NCBI GenBank assembly: GCA_964017185.1
Contig: OZ024869.1
Coordinates: 60,414,761-60,478,760, forward strand
Direction: 5' to 3'
DNA length: 64,000 bases
DNA from: Rugalucina vietnamica
Lineage: Eukaryota; Mollusca; Bivalvia; Lucinida; Lucinidae
In this document: in pieces, positions 33,650-45,805 of the stretch
How the letters are laid out: every line of letters starts with the position of its first letter
Numbering within the stretch: position 1 is the first letter of the stretch
Made by a program: the position numbers and the translations under genes
Notes under the pieces: generated by a model
The model's database searches: none
Told to the model about the DNA's origin: nothing
What the model saw: the letters and a program-made list of their open reading frames with translations, nothing else

Positions 33650-33812
33650 AGTAAGCTTATATTTAAATCCCGGTGGACCCGACCAGAGACAAGAGTTTTA
33701 GCCCGTTATCCAAACTCAAAGTCAGGTCCCTACCGTCTGTAACACAGCTTTAAGTCAGGACCGTCATAGAGTCTGAGGTCCGACCCACCGGCGTGCAACT
33801 AAAGAGGAAAGC
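33650..33812 (-). mobile_element. Fragment of a diverged PLE subfamily
   Basis: It resembles the start of the PLE 3' region (CATAGAGTCTGAGGTCCGAC, CCCACCGGCGTGCAACTAAA) at clearly lower identity than the other copies. It ends next to the right arm of the inverted repeat. Confidence 0.65.
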
Positions 33813-33824
33813 AAAGCATTTAAC

Positions 33825-33958
33825 CAATGCTTTCCTTCCCGCATAGTATCTTTGGGTCGAGGTTTTGGCTTTATTTGCAGCAACATTTTGTAATGCATGT
33901 GTTAGCCAGTTGAGATGCTGGTTTATGTTTTATTCTAATCCGTTTTTAATAATCACTA
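33825..33958 (-). repeat. Right arm of the ~130-bp inverted repeat
   Basis: Partner of 32842-32975. From here to about 35300 I see no gene, only AT-rich DNA and short scattered TGACGTTA motifs. Confidence 0.85.
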
Positions 33959-35504
33959 ACTACAACATGAAACGGAATAGCGTGCTAAGATACAAACTTC
34001 TGAACGCGTAAAGAATATTCTGAAAATAACCTTGATAAATCATGAATATCTCTTCTGGAAAGTTGGTAGGGAATATCCCAAATATTTTCCATTCATAGAA
34101 AGAGCAGTTTGAATGCTGGGTTTTTGCCATCTCTGTAATGAAGTACGTAATATACTATCCAACTGAACATTTGTTACTATTTTGGAGAAAAACTAATGAG
34201 TTGAGAGAAAGTTTATGGCCTAGGCTAATCTTGAAGTTTGACCACTTTTTTGGTCGGTTTATGTCTGAGACGCCAAAAGGGCAACTCGAACTACTCTTAA
34301 GTAACGAAACAGATATTAAAGACTGTGTTAAACCTTTTGTTGACTCTTGGTAAAATACATTCTCCGATAATTCTGAGCCAAGGTATTGTTATCTAGAGGA
34401 TAGCGACATAAAGTACTCGTACAATTGATTTTATAAAGCAACCAGATACTGACCCATTACATTTTAGTGTTGTTTTTTTTTTAAATGATTTTAACATGAA
34501 TGTACATGTACACACACTTAAATAAGTAAATTGATGTGTACTCATCTTATTTTGCTCATATTCTTGCATTTCGCAATTTGTTTTCGGTAAGGGTTTGCCG
34601 CTGGTGAGTATGGAGTGTTTGCATGATTGACTTTAGGTAGACAACGAGAAAGTCCTTAGTTACCGGATTCGTTTTCCAGCTATGAGCGTGCGAAGAAAGG
34701 AAGTCGTTGCTGAATCCAGTACGTTTTACGCGCGACGTCGATTTTGCGCCAAAGTCTCCGACGCTATTAAGTATTCAATATTGCTAACTGATAGACTATG
34801 GCGCGCAAATTATGTTTTCTTCGGGATAGCATATCCACAATCTATATTTTGAGCAAAAATAATATATAATATCATTTTTTTACATTTCTGAAGTCCTCTG
34901 CACAATTGTATGGAGCTAGTTTCGTATTCCGAACGTAAACTGACGTTAGAAATGACGTTTCGAGCGAAAACTGACGTTACGAGTGCGGCGTAAAAATGAC
35001 GTTTCTACCCTTAGACACGCACGTTCCTTTAAGCGCCTTCAATTGCGTACATCTGGCTTTAAGCGTGATAAAGTTGATACTGTAGGCACACGAGCTGTTT
35101 ATTTTACCATGGAAACGGTCACCCGGGGCACTCCAATTTTTTACCTCCTTTGGATGCATTGAGTTGTTTATAAAACAGTTGATAATCAATGCATTTGCTT
35201 GACATTACGTCAGAATTACACGAAGCGTCATTATAACGTTGTCTGAAAAAATGACGTCATTTGGCAACTGCATTCGGAAGTAAACAACTTTTAAAGTTCA
35301 TTGGAGCAAACGTCCAGTTTTGCGGCAATGGATTGCCTTGAAAACCGTACAGTCATCAAGTTCTGTCGAGATCTCGAGGAAACACCAACGGAAGCGTACA
35401 AAATGACTAAAGGAGCACCAAGGAAGACTTCTATCAGTCTAATATATTTGGAGTATTTCAAATATAGTGTACGTTAAGAATTATCATCTTAACAGAATTT
35501 TGAA

Positions 35505-35715
35505 TATTTGGCCCCTTTTGGGAATATTAGTCTTTGACTTAGACTATACTGGTGAAAATTCTTGAAATTGCAGCAATCATGAATGTCTGGCTTTCGCTGC
35601 CAGTTTTATAAAGGGTCACTGATGAAGGTTCATTACCCGAAATTGTACAATATGGCCCACCTCTCGTTGAATGTTTTTACTGCTTCCAAGGGATCTAACA
35701 ATAATATTTTATTTT
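35505..35715 (+). mobile_element. Retrozyme-like unit, subfamily 2
   Basis: Its hammerhead and upstream sequence (GTCTTTGACTTAGACT, CTGGCTTTCGCTGCCAG-like stretch) match the unit around 59445-59605. It sits between the two halves of the mariner remnant. Confidence 0.65.
35613..35658 (+). ncRNA. Hammerhead ribozyme, type I
   Basis: Stem I GGGTCA/TGGCCC is fully paired (one G-U). The core CTGATGA and GAAA are intact. Stem II is GGT/ACC; stem III is the palindrome TTGTACAA; the cleavage triplet is ATA. Confidence 0.82.
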
Positions 35716-36316
35716 CTATCAGTCGTGCATAGGTCTTTAGTGGTATTCAGTCGTGCATAGGTTTTTAAGGGGTATTAAAGGTTTCAGGAGTGTTGAGATT
35801 CGACTAAAGAGCGGTCAGGTCTAGGGCGGAAATCAAGTGTCATGGAGAAAACGTTGACGTCGATTCGTGACTCCCTCGATGGAGAGGAACGATTGGCTGT
35901 TCGTGCCCTGTCCGGAAGGTGCGATATGACTATAGGAGCTGTCTACAAAGTGTTGACAAAACAGTAAAACATGACAAAGCTGCATAATGTTTGACTGCTT
36001 TGAGAAGAAATGAACACTTCAATCAATAACAGCTGTTCATCACTCAACGCTAATGACGTCGTTGACGTCACGTAGCCCAGTTGACGTGCCCCGCGGTCAC
36101 GGTACTAGCTGTGTTTGGGAGCCTGGAACTTTCCGAAAACTCATCGGGCCTACACCAAATTTGGCCACATGACGGCGAATTGATACGGAAATTTTGTTGC
36201 AATGTTTTGTCTCATTTTAAAGTTATCATGTTAGTTTACGTTATTTATAAAAATTCCTTGTAAAGTTGTGATGACATCACATCTGTGGCTATACTGTTTG
36301 CATATGTCCCATAAAC

Positions 36317-36421
36317 ACACCCGGTTAACAAGGTATATATGGGAGGCGAGAATTTACGGCTATCGGTCAATTGCCTTTACGGCTACGTCCTGAAGAATTT
36401 CGAACTAAGTCATAGATAATT
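36317..36421 (+). repeat. Repeat, inverted copy at 43293-43402
   Basis: The stretch with CCGGTTAACAAGGTATATAT and GGTCAATTGCCTTTACGGCT occurs again in reverse complement at 43293-43402. Confidence 0.8.
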
Positions 36422-36709
36422 TACAAATCGTATGTGTTCCTTTACGCTATTTGAAGGTTGCAGCTGGACTGGGTTGAACTGAAAGTGTTTGGTCTAGCAT
36501 TTCCAGACATCTATTCCAGAAAAAATGTATAGTGCAAGATAGTGATCATGTATTTTGTTTGCAATCGTCAGAAAAATATGTTTCGTGTAATATGAACTTT
36601 ATTTAAATAGTAATATGTTAAATTGCCTTCTCATGGAATTCTGGGGGGGGGGCGGATATATTCACAAACATTTGTGAGAAACATTGTTCTAGAATGTAAT
36701 CATTTTCTG

Positions 36710-36710
<1 letters not shown>

Positions 36711-36752
<42 letters not shown>

Positions 36753-36993
36753 GGCATTTTTCGGAAGAATATTTCCTTTTTGGCAGCCCCCATATTTTGG
36801 ACAAGTATATGTTACTTGTGGACTATGTCTTGGTGACATTACGGCCACCAAATTGACCGCGGTAGATAATTTACGACTATTGTCTTGGCGAATTTACGGC
36901 TATATGTTTGTTTTAAGCATATCCTGGTTATTAAAAGGTCCCTGTTTTGAACGATTATGATCAATTATAAAGAGAATGCAAAATTTATGCAAA

Positions 36994-37040
<47 letters not shown>
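36711..37040. repeat. A40 homopolymer (36711-36750) and (GT)n (37000-37040)
   Basis: Two simple repeats seen directly. Confidence 0.95.
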
Positions 37041-37043
<3 letters not shown>

Positions 37044-37790
37044 GCAATCACAAAGCGTTTGCCAATGTAACGTTGCATAATAGTAAGGAAAATAATGTAG
37101 GGGTGTAACTCAGGTCTAATAATTTTTTAAGGAATGACATTTTGCTTTGTTTCATATTGGGAAATAGTTGCTCGCTCGGCTTACCAGTTGTCCTCTTTGC
37201 ATTAGTAACTGAATATTATTTTAAATAGCAGTCATACATTAGCGTATAAGTCAAACGCGCTTTAGGGTGTTGACAAAAACGTAAAATCCAACATACGTCA
37301 GAAGCACAGTTACGTTTGGGCTCAAAAGATTTGTAAGCATGCTCAAATATTTTCTAGAAGCTTGACGTGTCTCGAACGTGTGTCTTATACGTTTTGACAA
37401 GGTTCCACGCACGTTATAGGTGCGTTGAATACGCTTTGAACATGTTTGGTGCACGTTTTATGCACGCCAGTGTACGCTACATGTACATGTGCGTTCCGAT
37501 TTTACAAGATATTGCTTCAGTAACGTGTCCCAAGCGTGTATGAGACATGCGTTGATGCACACCTATAGCGCATGCGTAGCGTATCTGTGACGAAACACAA
37601 ACGAACTCCAAAATTTTCAGCCTACTGAGATTTTTATACATCCGGCACACGCCTCAGTCACACGCTATTAAATGTGTGACTGCTATTAAATGTGTGACTG
37701 CTAAAATGAGTTCAAGAAACATAGTAATTTCTATAGTGCAAAATCTTAGGCGTTTAGAGATTTTTCATACACCCGAATGTCCTTTTAGTT

Positions 37791-37873
37791 TTGTTTTCAC
37801 CTCAGTTTTTGGATTGGGATTTTTTTCTGATTGCGCCACTTCCTTATCGCTGCCGTTACTTGTACATTTTTCA
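37791..37873 (+). mobile_element. Old PLE tail fragment
   Basis: It matches the tail consensus with many changes (CACCTCAGTTTTTGGATTGG, TCTGATTGCGCCACTTCC, TTGTACATTTTT). Confidence 0.7.
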
Positions 37874-38539
37874 CCGTCTATCAACTTACACCGGCTGTAG
37901 CAATTTTCAGTCAACTAGCACAGTTTTGTTACACAACAATAAATGTATCTAAAGTGACATTTCACATTTACCGAATTGCACGACATTTTCCTCGTTTCCC
38001 TCACGTGACAGAAAAAATCGTTGAATCCGGTGTACCTTATTAGATGGTGAACCTGTGTATCCCCGGGTGCTGGGCTAGACGCGCTTAAATTATTACTGCA
38101 TTCTAACTACTTTGTAATGTCACACAATGACTTCACATTTCAATTTTTATTCATAATGCCCCCTATCAGACTACGACAAAACGACACACGAATCGTCACG
38201 AATTTACAAAGTTTTTGAATTCGTAGCTGAAACGTAATCGATTCGTGAAGATCTTAACTAATTCTTACAGTTCGTAGCAAGATCTTGCCGTTTGTTGGTC
38301 AGTCAGAAATTCGTGGCCAAACTTTTCAAATGGTCAGGAATTTTCGACCCAAAAATCGCAGCTAATTCGTAACGAAGTCGTAGTTAATTCCGTGACATCG
38401 TAACTGGATCTTATTTTATCCGGATGCATTCGTAACTCTCAAGTTCGGGAATTCCGGAGGTTGTCACCCAACTACGAATGAACCACGAAATCCGTGAATA
38501 CATGCCGAAGCAAATACGAAATTGGTTAAGACTTTCATG

Positions 38540-38750
38540 TGCAACATTTTCGCCTGGTGTATTTTTGCACCCCGGGTGTAAATTTGCATCCGATGTACGT
38601 ATTTTACGCTATGAGAACGGTGTTTTAAGAAAGTAAACCCAGTGCAAAAAAAAAAAAATACACCCGGGTGCAAATTTGCCCCTATTCGAGGTGGAGAAAA
38701 TTGAAATTGAACCCGGGTCACTGTTCTTTTGCACCCGGGTGTATTTTGTG
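38540..38750. repeat. Cluster of CACCCGGGTG palindromes
   Basis: The motif appears three times, once as CACCCCGGGTG, each next to TGTAAATTTGCA or GTATTTT stretches in alternating orientation. It looks like a small foldback. From here to 40260 no gene is seen. Confidence 0.5.
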
Positions 38751-39862
38751 CATATGAACGCAAAACGCTTAATCGCTATGCATTTTCTGTGTGTTTTAAT
38801 TGATGCTTTATGTCACAGTCAACAGCTAAGGTCATGTTGGGATGTTGCCTCCATTTAATGGGACTTTTACCCAAAAGTAGAATATCATGGCAGAAGTGCT
38901 TAAATCATGGCAGAAGTGCTTAAAATATAACCACCGTGGTTATGGTACCATTATACGGGCCTTTTTCAAAGAATGTGCATTTTTCTGTCCGTGATGATTT
39001 TTTTCATACTTCATTCTGCTTTTTAGATTATTTCTTTTAGTAAGTCTTAAGGCACCATGGTGGTCATGTTGAAACACCACTTTTTGTTCATCGTCTTTAT
39101 GATAAACTCTCCAAATTCCTTGTTGAGTACACAAATATTAGTACTTTTGGGCTGTCCAGCACTAACCCCTTATAGTTGAGATGTGATAAAAATATGACAA
39201 AGTCACTATGTTACTGCTTTTTGATATGGACAGATAATAAAGAGACGTCTGCAATTTTTTTCAAGCATGTCCATAACTGCTTTATGATTTTTTCTTGGCT
39301 TGTGCTTGTCCCATGAGCTCGTGTCAGTGTTGTTACTGCTTTATAAATCGTTTCTTATGATTACACACCATGGCGTTTTAATGCTTTTTACACGTTAGTT
39401 AAAACACCTTCATATAATTACCATGATAAAAACGTGCTGACTCCCACAAAAGCCCATATGCCTTAGTTTTTGAATATTATAATATGGCTGCTTGGTATGT
39501 GATCGGTAAGTATGTCAAATGTTGTTCACTCATTAAAAACTTCTTAACTTATCAAATGTTCAAATACTGGTCAATGCTTAATTACACTTTAGGGTAAACA
39601 CACATTAAAGTTTTCATTGTGCTTTAACATCCATCCAGAGTCCCTAGTTTTGACGATTTGTCAAATTTTGTCAAAGCTGTTACTGTCAATGGTGTTACTC
39701 ATTGTGTGGTAACAACACTGACAAATATGACTTTTTCTTTCACATGCTGGAAGCACGAAAGTTAAAAATTGCGAAAAAGTAGCTGAATGTGTGACAACTG
39801 TATACATTTTAACAATGCATATTTTAATAGATAACGTTCTATCATCGTTTTGAAGTTTTCTT

Positions 39863-39930
39863 ACAACATTGACCAGCATAGTATCAACATTGACCAGCAT
39901 AGTAACAACATTGACCAGCATAGCAACAAA
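39863..39930. repeat. Three tandem copies of a ~20-bp unit
   Basis: CAACATTGACCAGCATAGTA is repeated three times. Confidence 0.9.
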
Positions 39931-40267
39931 GTTTATGTGGGTATTTTTTTTTATTTCTAGCAGATGAATATGAGAAAAGAGAGCTATGATGTAGTGTTAG
40001 TGTCGTAAAATAACCAGGCAAAAATTTAAACAATACTTAGTTTTGAAATGTCAATGTTGTTATCATTAATATCAATGTTTTTACAAAATGTCAATGTTGT
40101 TACCAATGGCATTGGTGTTACATACATTTATAGTAAACCTTATTTAGGTTTCGCGATAAGATTACAAATCCATTTAGATGGAAGTTTGTTTTAGTGGTCA
40201 CAACATTGACATTTCTTTCAAATAACCCTAGTTTTTGGTAAAATTTGACTTTAAGAAGAGAGATTAA

Positions 40268-41332
40268 AAAGGTACAAGTAGGCAAAGATCAGGAAAAGGC
40301 GCAATCAGAAAAAGATTCCCACTCCAAAAACCGAGGTGGGAAAAAACCAAACTAACAATCAGGTACTTATACCATGAAACAATCGTAAGCCGAATGGGCA
40401 GCTATTTTCCCAATAGGTGGCCACTCAGTTACCTTAACTTAACTAAAAATATGAAAACATACATAAGGCGCCAACAGCACAAAAAAATTTTTAAACACCA
40501 AGACATAAAACAAAAAGAACCACCACAGAAGTATCGACTTGGAACGATCAGTAACACAAAGTTACTGGCGGGCTTAAACCGGTTTTACATGGCCATAACC
40601 TCACCCTCAGCTTCCGCAGTGGTTCATAACATTTAGTTAGTTATTCGGTCCTCGTGGTGAATCTCTAACTAGTCAATGAATCATCAAGAATAAACAAATA
40701 AATCATGATAAAAATCCTGATGAATCAAAAACCAGGACTCACAGACTGAGTAAGCTGCCCGACGATGGAGATCCCTGGGCGCCGAATAACCTACTAACTC
40801 CGGAGCAAAAGAAAAACACAAGTTGGACCCCGGTGGGCCAAGCAACAGACAAGAAGCTCCGGCCCCAACCAACTAAAATGAATAGCTTTATGTCGGGGCC
40901 ATCATAGAGTCTGACGCCCGACCCACCGGCGTGCAATTAAAGAAGGCAGCATAGTTATCAACCATGATTGGGTTAAAAACTAAGCATGCAGACTGTCGCA
41001 TAACATTCAAGTTATAACCTATACGTTTGTAACGTGTTATGATTTTTCTGAACTGAAAAGAAAAATCATTAATTCCTTTAAGTTTCTTAAATTTGTAAAC
41101 CAAGTCACCATAAAATTCAGGTTCCGAAAGGCCCTCACTTAAAAGCGTCTTTAACCCAACATTATATTTGGAAATCAATTCATAGTGTCTACGATAAAAT
41201 TTAGAAAATGTTTTTCTAAGTTTATGATACCGATAGCCCTGTTGGAGAAGTTTTGCCGTTAAACATTTATTTCGAGCGTTGAAGTCTGTAACATGATTGC
41301 AGACTCTAGCAAACCTAATAAGTTGCGAAATG
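40268..41332 (-). mobile_element. Penelope-like element, copy 8 (5'-truncated)
   Basis: Complete tail and 3' region plus the RT C terminus (frame 41403-40888, its first codons lying in flanking DNA). It has the same subfamily markers as copy 5. Confidence 0.92.
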
Positions 41333-42278
41333 CTTGCATATGGCGTTTTCTGAGTTCGTATATACACTTTGACGTAATAAACGCAACATAAGATGAAACG
41401 CAAATACTAACTTTTTTTGAAAAAATCCTACCCCAAATAGGCACATTTTTTGAAAATGACCCACACATGTATATATTGGGCCAACTAAGCCAATAATGCT
41501 TGTAGGCATGGAAGCGACCAAGACTTCCACGAATGGATTATGATTCAGCAAAGCAATGTTGCATGCAATTTTATGTCATTAGTGTATTTTCGCGGGAAAA
41601 CATCATGAATTGTTGAGTAACGCATTGGTACAAGATGGGTAATAAGAAAGATGCAGGCAAGGGCAAACGAATGGGTAAGGGGAGAGTATCCGTGTCTCTG
41701 ACTGACAAGCAGGGAAGCATGTACGTGGCTTTTCATGCATGAATATGGCGCGAAACGCCACAGATACAGGCATGTATCTATCCTGACAAATAAAAATCAA
41801 GAATCCCCAAGAATGTTCTTTTATACGAGGAGTGATAAAAATGCTGTCATTTCTTTATCTTTCGATAATTTCGAGATGAAATTTCATCAAATAATGCAGT
41901 GATATATACGCAGTTATACGAAGTGACGTCATTATGCTGTCTCATGCATGAACGTCTGACGTCATTGTTTTAAAATGAAAATGTCATTTAATTACAAAAG
42001 GATCAATGTGTATTCGTACACAACTTCATATCAATCGGGTGACGCAAATTAATGTTACAGCAATTCTATACGTACTTTCCGATCCCCCTCGTACGTACAT
42101 GATTCGTATATCGCTATTGGCACCGTTCTTCATATCTTATTCTCCAAACTTTCGTGCCGTATTTTCCCTTTTCAATCGTGTTATCGTAATGAAATCTTAA
42201 TGAAATCTTGCAAGTACTCGTGCAATTCCAGCCGATTATGCCGAATCTCTTGTTTCTCTACCAGTCATTTGTATCCAT

Positions 42279-42530
42279 GACCGGCCCGATAGCTCAACTG
42301 GTAGAGCGTCCGCTTCGGGATCGGGAGGTCGCAGGTTCGATCCTCGGCCGCGCCATACCAAAGGCGTTAAAAATGATACTGGTAGCTTCCTTGCTGACGC
42401 TCGCAATAAAAGGGTAGTTCCAGGAAGATACAAGAAGGCAGGTAAGTATCTGTTAAGGATATTTGTTATGTCGCATAATAGCTCATGAGCTAATGTTGTC
42501 TGTTAAAAACGCGACGTTAAATAAAGCTTG
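42279..42530 (+). repeat. tRNA-derived SINE (head 42281-42353)
   Basis: The head is tRNA-like: ATAGCTCAACTGGTAGAGCG (A box) and GGTTCGATCC (B box), loop reading CGG as for a proline tRNA. Acceptor and anticodon stems have mismatches. The unit ends GACGTTAAATAAAGC. I reject an active tRNA because of the mismatches. Confidence 0.7.
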
Positions 42531-43292
42531 TCCCCCCGGGGACAAATGACCTAAGCTATTTGAATAATCTTTACTCGCCTATTCCATGGCGGTGAGAATA
42601 GGCACTGCCGGGACTCGTCGGAAGTAAAATCTCGGCATTTCAGCCCCGCTATGTCCCTGCTATCTCCAACCCTAGGGGCCCCGGAGATATAAATGACTGG
42701 TGCATTACAGATTCGTAAAACAATTCCGGACAGACAAGAAAATAAATCCTGGAAACTTTCTTCAAAAGTTACACCAGATATCTCTTTCACTATGCAGTCT
42801 GTTTCGCCACAATGTCCGAAAGGAACATATACAGAAAGTCGAAATGTAACATAAACGTAGTACGCAAGTCACCAATACATTTTTACATAGGCCGTAAAGG
42901 AACATTGACAAAACAGACAAACTGTGACATTTCACTTGCATTGTGAATATAACATTCGCAATCACTCTTGCCATACATATTTCGACATCATTCAAATTCC
43001 AAAGGTTCATCAAAGTCATAAATAATAAATTTATGAACCTGAAAGTACAAAAATAATTAATTTCAAAGCTTTTAACACCGGACTCCAGAACAGGATCTGC
43101 CTTTGGGTCAAATTTCATATAAATATTCAGAGTATGCACAAATTTATTTAAGATGCAAATGTTAGAAACAAATTGCCTCATTTTTGTACTCTCTCTCTTG
43201 CAACCACACACCTTATTCCTATTCTTATGATTCTTATTGTGTTAACACACTGAATGTGACAGTGTATTGTCCGAATGTCTCTAATACCCTGC

Positions 43293-43402
43293 GTAAATTC
43301 TCTATGACTTAGTCCGAAATTATCTATGACTTAGTCGTAAAGGCAATTGACTGATAGCCGTAAATTAACGCCTCCCATATATACCTTGTTAACCGGGTGT
43401 GA
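43293..43402 (-). repeat. Inverted partner of 36317-36421
   Basis: Reverse complement match, including ATAGCCGTAAATT and CCTCCCATATATACCTTG. Confidence 0.8.
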
Positions 43403-43524
43403 TAAAAAGGACGCCAGGCTTTAATGAGTTAATACTTTCATTATGATTGTATATGTACTGTGATTTGATTTTTGTATGCTCTTGACTTGGAGTAAATAAA
43501 GAATAAAGGATATTATTAACTTAA

Positions 43525-44640
43525 ATATTCATATCTGGACGTGGTCGGCTAGTCCATCTGTTCAAGTAGGGAGATTACAGAAAAGTCGAACTCAGTCAGC
43601 CTGGACCGTTGTCACATATGTAGTAGAAGAGCATTTTTAGCAAGTTCACTTTAAACTTCATAATTATGTTTTTTAAAAGTATTTCTTGTTTTATATACAT
43701 GTAAGGTTGGTAATTCGTCATACATTGTAAACATCAAAAGTCTCATTTTTTTCATACTTATTATTATATATTTTCTTGAACAGTTTCATGTTTATTTAAA
43801 GTTTATGGTGTTTTCTTATATTTTCTTAGAATTAAATTGCAATGTTCCGAAACGATTTTACATGAATTATCTTTCACTAGTATTTCAGTGCATTTTTGGC
43901 ACTTATATTTTGTCAGTTTTTCTTTCATATTAAGACTGGCCATATTTGACAATCTATAGGTTGGTCTTCTCTGGTTTAAAGGTTTCCCTACCCCTATGAT
44001 CAAGGTGCATTAACTCTTGAGTCTGAACTCTATATAGTTCAGAATTCCTTTTTTTTAATTAACAGGTGTCAAGATTCTCGTAATCTTGAATATCTTCATT
44101 TTGCATATTTTTCTAAAACTTCGAGTCTTTTTGTTAAAAAAGCTGGGTAGGAAACATATATAAATTTGTATACACAACGCGATTCATTAGCATCACATTG
44201 AATTTGGACATATCTTGTGAATGAATTTAAATGATCTTGAATAAACATAGTTGAAATTCATTGTTGATTGTCAATTATAATATTCTATGAAAGACATACC
44301 GAACTTCTAGTTTTTGATATATAATCACGGAGGGATGGCTGCTATCTGCCTATACCCCCAGGCGTCAGCGTCCATCCAAATCGGTACAAATTCGCCACAA
44401 AGCCCAGTCTGCTACACATAATTACCGTCAGAAATTAGCTTCCTGTATTTTGTCCAATCCAGTGAATTAGACAAACTCGTATTTCATTCTTATTTTCTAA
44501 CGGAAAACATGTGCGTTGAATCTTTTAACTGTATACCTTTTAGCTTTTACCTAAGTCAAAGATAGACCATACCTAATAACATATTCATGAGGTAACGCAC
44601 ATACAGTGACTTTTTTGCCGAATTATACCAGTATCGATGT
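43525..44640. repeat. Second copy of the 33257 MITE, split by ~800 bp
   Basis: 43525-43620 matches the left part of the MITE and 44410-44640 the right part. The 800 bp between are unrelated and unrecognised. Confidence 0.7.
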
Positions 44641-44684
44641 TTGGAAAATACCTAAATGACGCCACTCTTACAATCAAATACTAT

Positions 44685-44985
44685 TATTATCATATAATAG
44701 GGTTATTTGGGAAAATAGCTGCTCATTCGGCTTACGATATGCTTCATGGTATAAGTGCCTGATTGTTAGTTTGGTTTTTTCCCACCTCGGTTTTTGGAGT
44801 GGGAATCTCTTTCTGATTGCGCCTTTTCCTGATCTTTGCCTACTTGTACCTTTTTATGGTACTGATATCGGTGAATATTGTCGCGAGTTGGGATATCGAA
44901 GGACGCGAGCGTGTGAGCGTCCGTAGATATCCCAACGAGAGACAATATTCGCCGATATCAGTGCGATAACCCTTTTATGATATAG
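44685..44985. mobile_element. Palindromic MITE interrupted by a PLE tail
   Basis: The outer arms ATATAATAGGGTTAT (left) and ATAACCCTTTTATGATAT (right) and the inner arms CTGATATCGGTGAATATTGT and complement (44863-44961) form a long foldback. Confidence 0.7.
44707..44857 (+). mobile_element. PLE tail fragment, 5'-truncated
   Basis: It starts TTGGGAAAATAGCTGC and ends CTTGTACCTTTTT, inside the left arm of the palindromic MITE. Confidence 0.9.
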
Positions 44986-45090
44986 CTATAAATATCTGCT
45001 TCTCATAATTTGATGTTTTGTTGAGGATTAGCATAAAAAATGAAATATCTAAACGAAGTTCTGGATAATATCAATAAGTGATATCATCTC

Positions 45091-45240
45091 CAAGCAGGCA
45101 CATGACGTCATATTGACGTAATATCAACGTCTATGCGACGTCATGACGTCATAATGACGTCAGATCAACGTCGATGTGACGTCATGACGTCGCATAGACG
45201 TTGACATGACGTCATTATGACGTCATGTGCCCGCTGGGTT
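45091..45240. mobile_element. Palindromic element rich in TGACGTCA (CRE) sites
   Basis: Perfect 28-bp arms at 45124-45151 and 45177-45204, with more pairing outside (GCAGGCACATGACGTCATA against TATGACGTCATGTGCCCGC). About six TGACGTCA octamers stand within 140 bp. Confidence 0.75.
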
Positions 45241-45645
45241 TTGCACTAGTTCAATAGCTGATGATATTACTTTTCGGAAGCACATTTTGCAATTGAATCA
45301 ATACTGCTGACATTTTCTTCTTTTTTCCGCTTGATTGCTTAAATCTGAAAGTGACAAACTTCAGCTGACGTTCCGACCGGTATGACGTCATTTTTCACGC
45401 GACGTCAGATGAAGATGGCGTCATTTGAGTTGGCGTCCCAATTTTACAGTTTTGCACGAGGACCCTCAAGTCAAGAATTTGGCAATGTTTCATAAAAAAG
45501 ACTTTTTCGCTTTTAACAAAGTGTGCAATATCAAGCAAGTGTGCAGATACCATCTGATATCTGCACAATTGTTACTCGGCTTTTATCCCTAAGTTTTAAT
45601 GATTTAATACTTATAACTATATAATAATAACAATTTATATCGTAC

Positions 45646-45805
45646 CTTCAATATGTCTATACGTTATGTTAAATCCTCTGTAGTTCATACTGTAGTCGGA
45701 ATAGAACATCACATACATCATGTTGGACAGTGTTTCCCCCTCTATTGGCAAGAAATTGGAACCGCTATAATACCGCTGGTCAGCTGGGTCTGCCTTCTCA
45801 AAGAT
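45646..45805 (-). CDS. Gene C exon: second half of first CUB domain
   Basis: Acceptor CTTGTCAG, donor GTACGA; 160 nt, phases 0 and 1. The peptide IEGETLSNMMYVMFYSDYSM, then YRGFNITYRHIE, is the typical CUB end (M-Y-V-x-F-x-S-D, R-G-F). The cysteine usually found before the loop is absent (RYYSGSN). Confidence 0.83.

Larger units (their letters stand above)
35327..35966 (+). pseudogene. mariner-type transposase remnant (N-terminal HTH part), interrupted
   Basis: The frame 35327-35479 reads RTVIKFCRDLEETPTEAYKM, like the N-terminal helix-turn-helix of mariner transposases. After an interruption the frame 35766-35966 contains DSTKERSGLGRKSSV and DSLDGEERLAVRAL, then TIGAVYKVLTK, like the second helix-turn-helix. 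A stop lies inside the second part (TGT-TGA near 35790). The DDE/D catalytic part is missing. A retrozyme-like unit with a hammerhead lies between the halves. Confidence 0.55.

Noticed and set aside
42281-42353. Functional tRNA-Pro gene
   Set aside because: A and B boxes are good, but the acceptor and anticodon stems have mismatches and a SINE body follows.
42762-43211. 149-codon frame on the minus strand
   Set aside because: AT-rich, no domain or motif, no splice or promoter context; probably chance.
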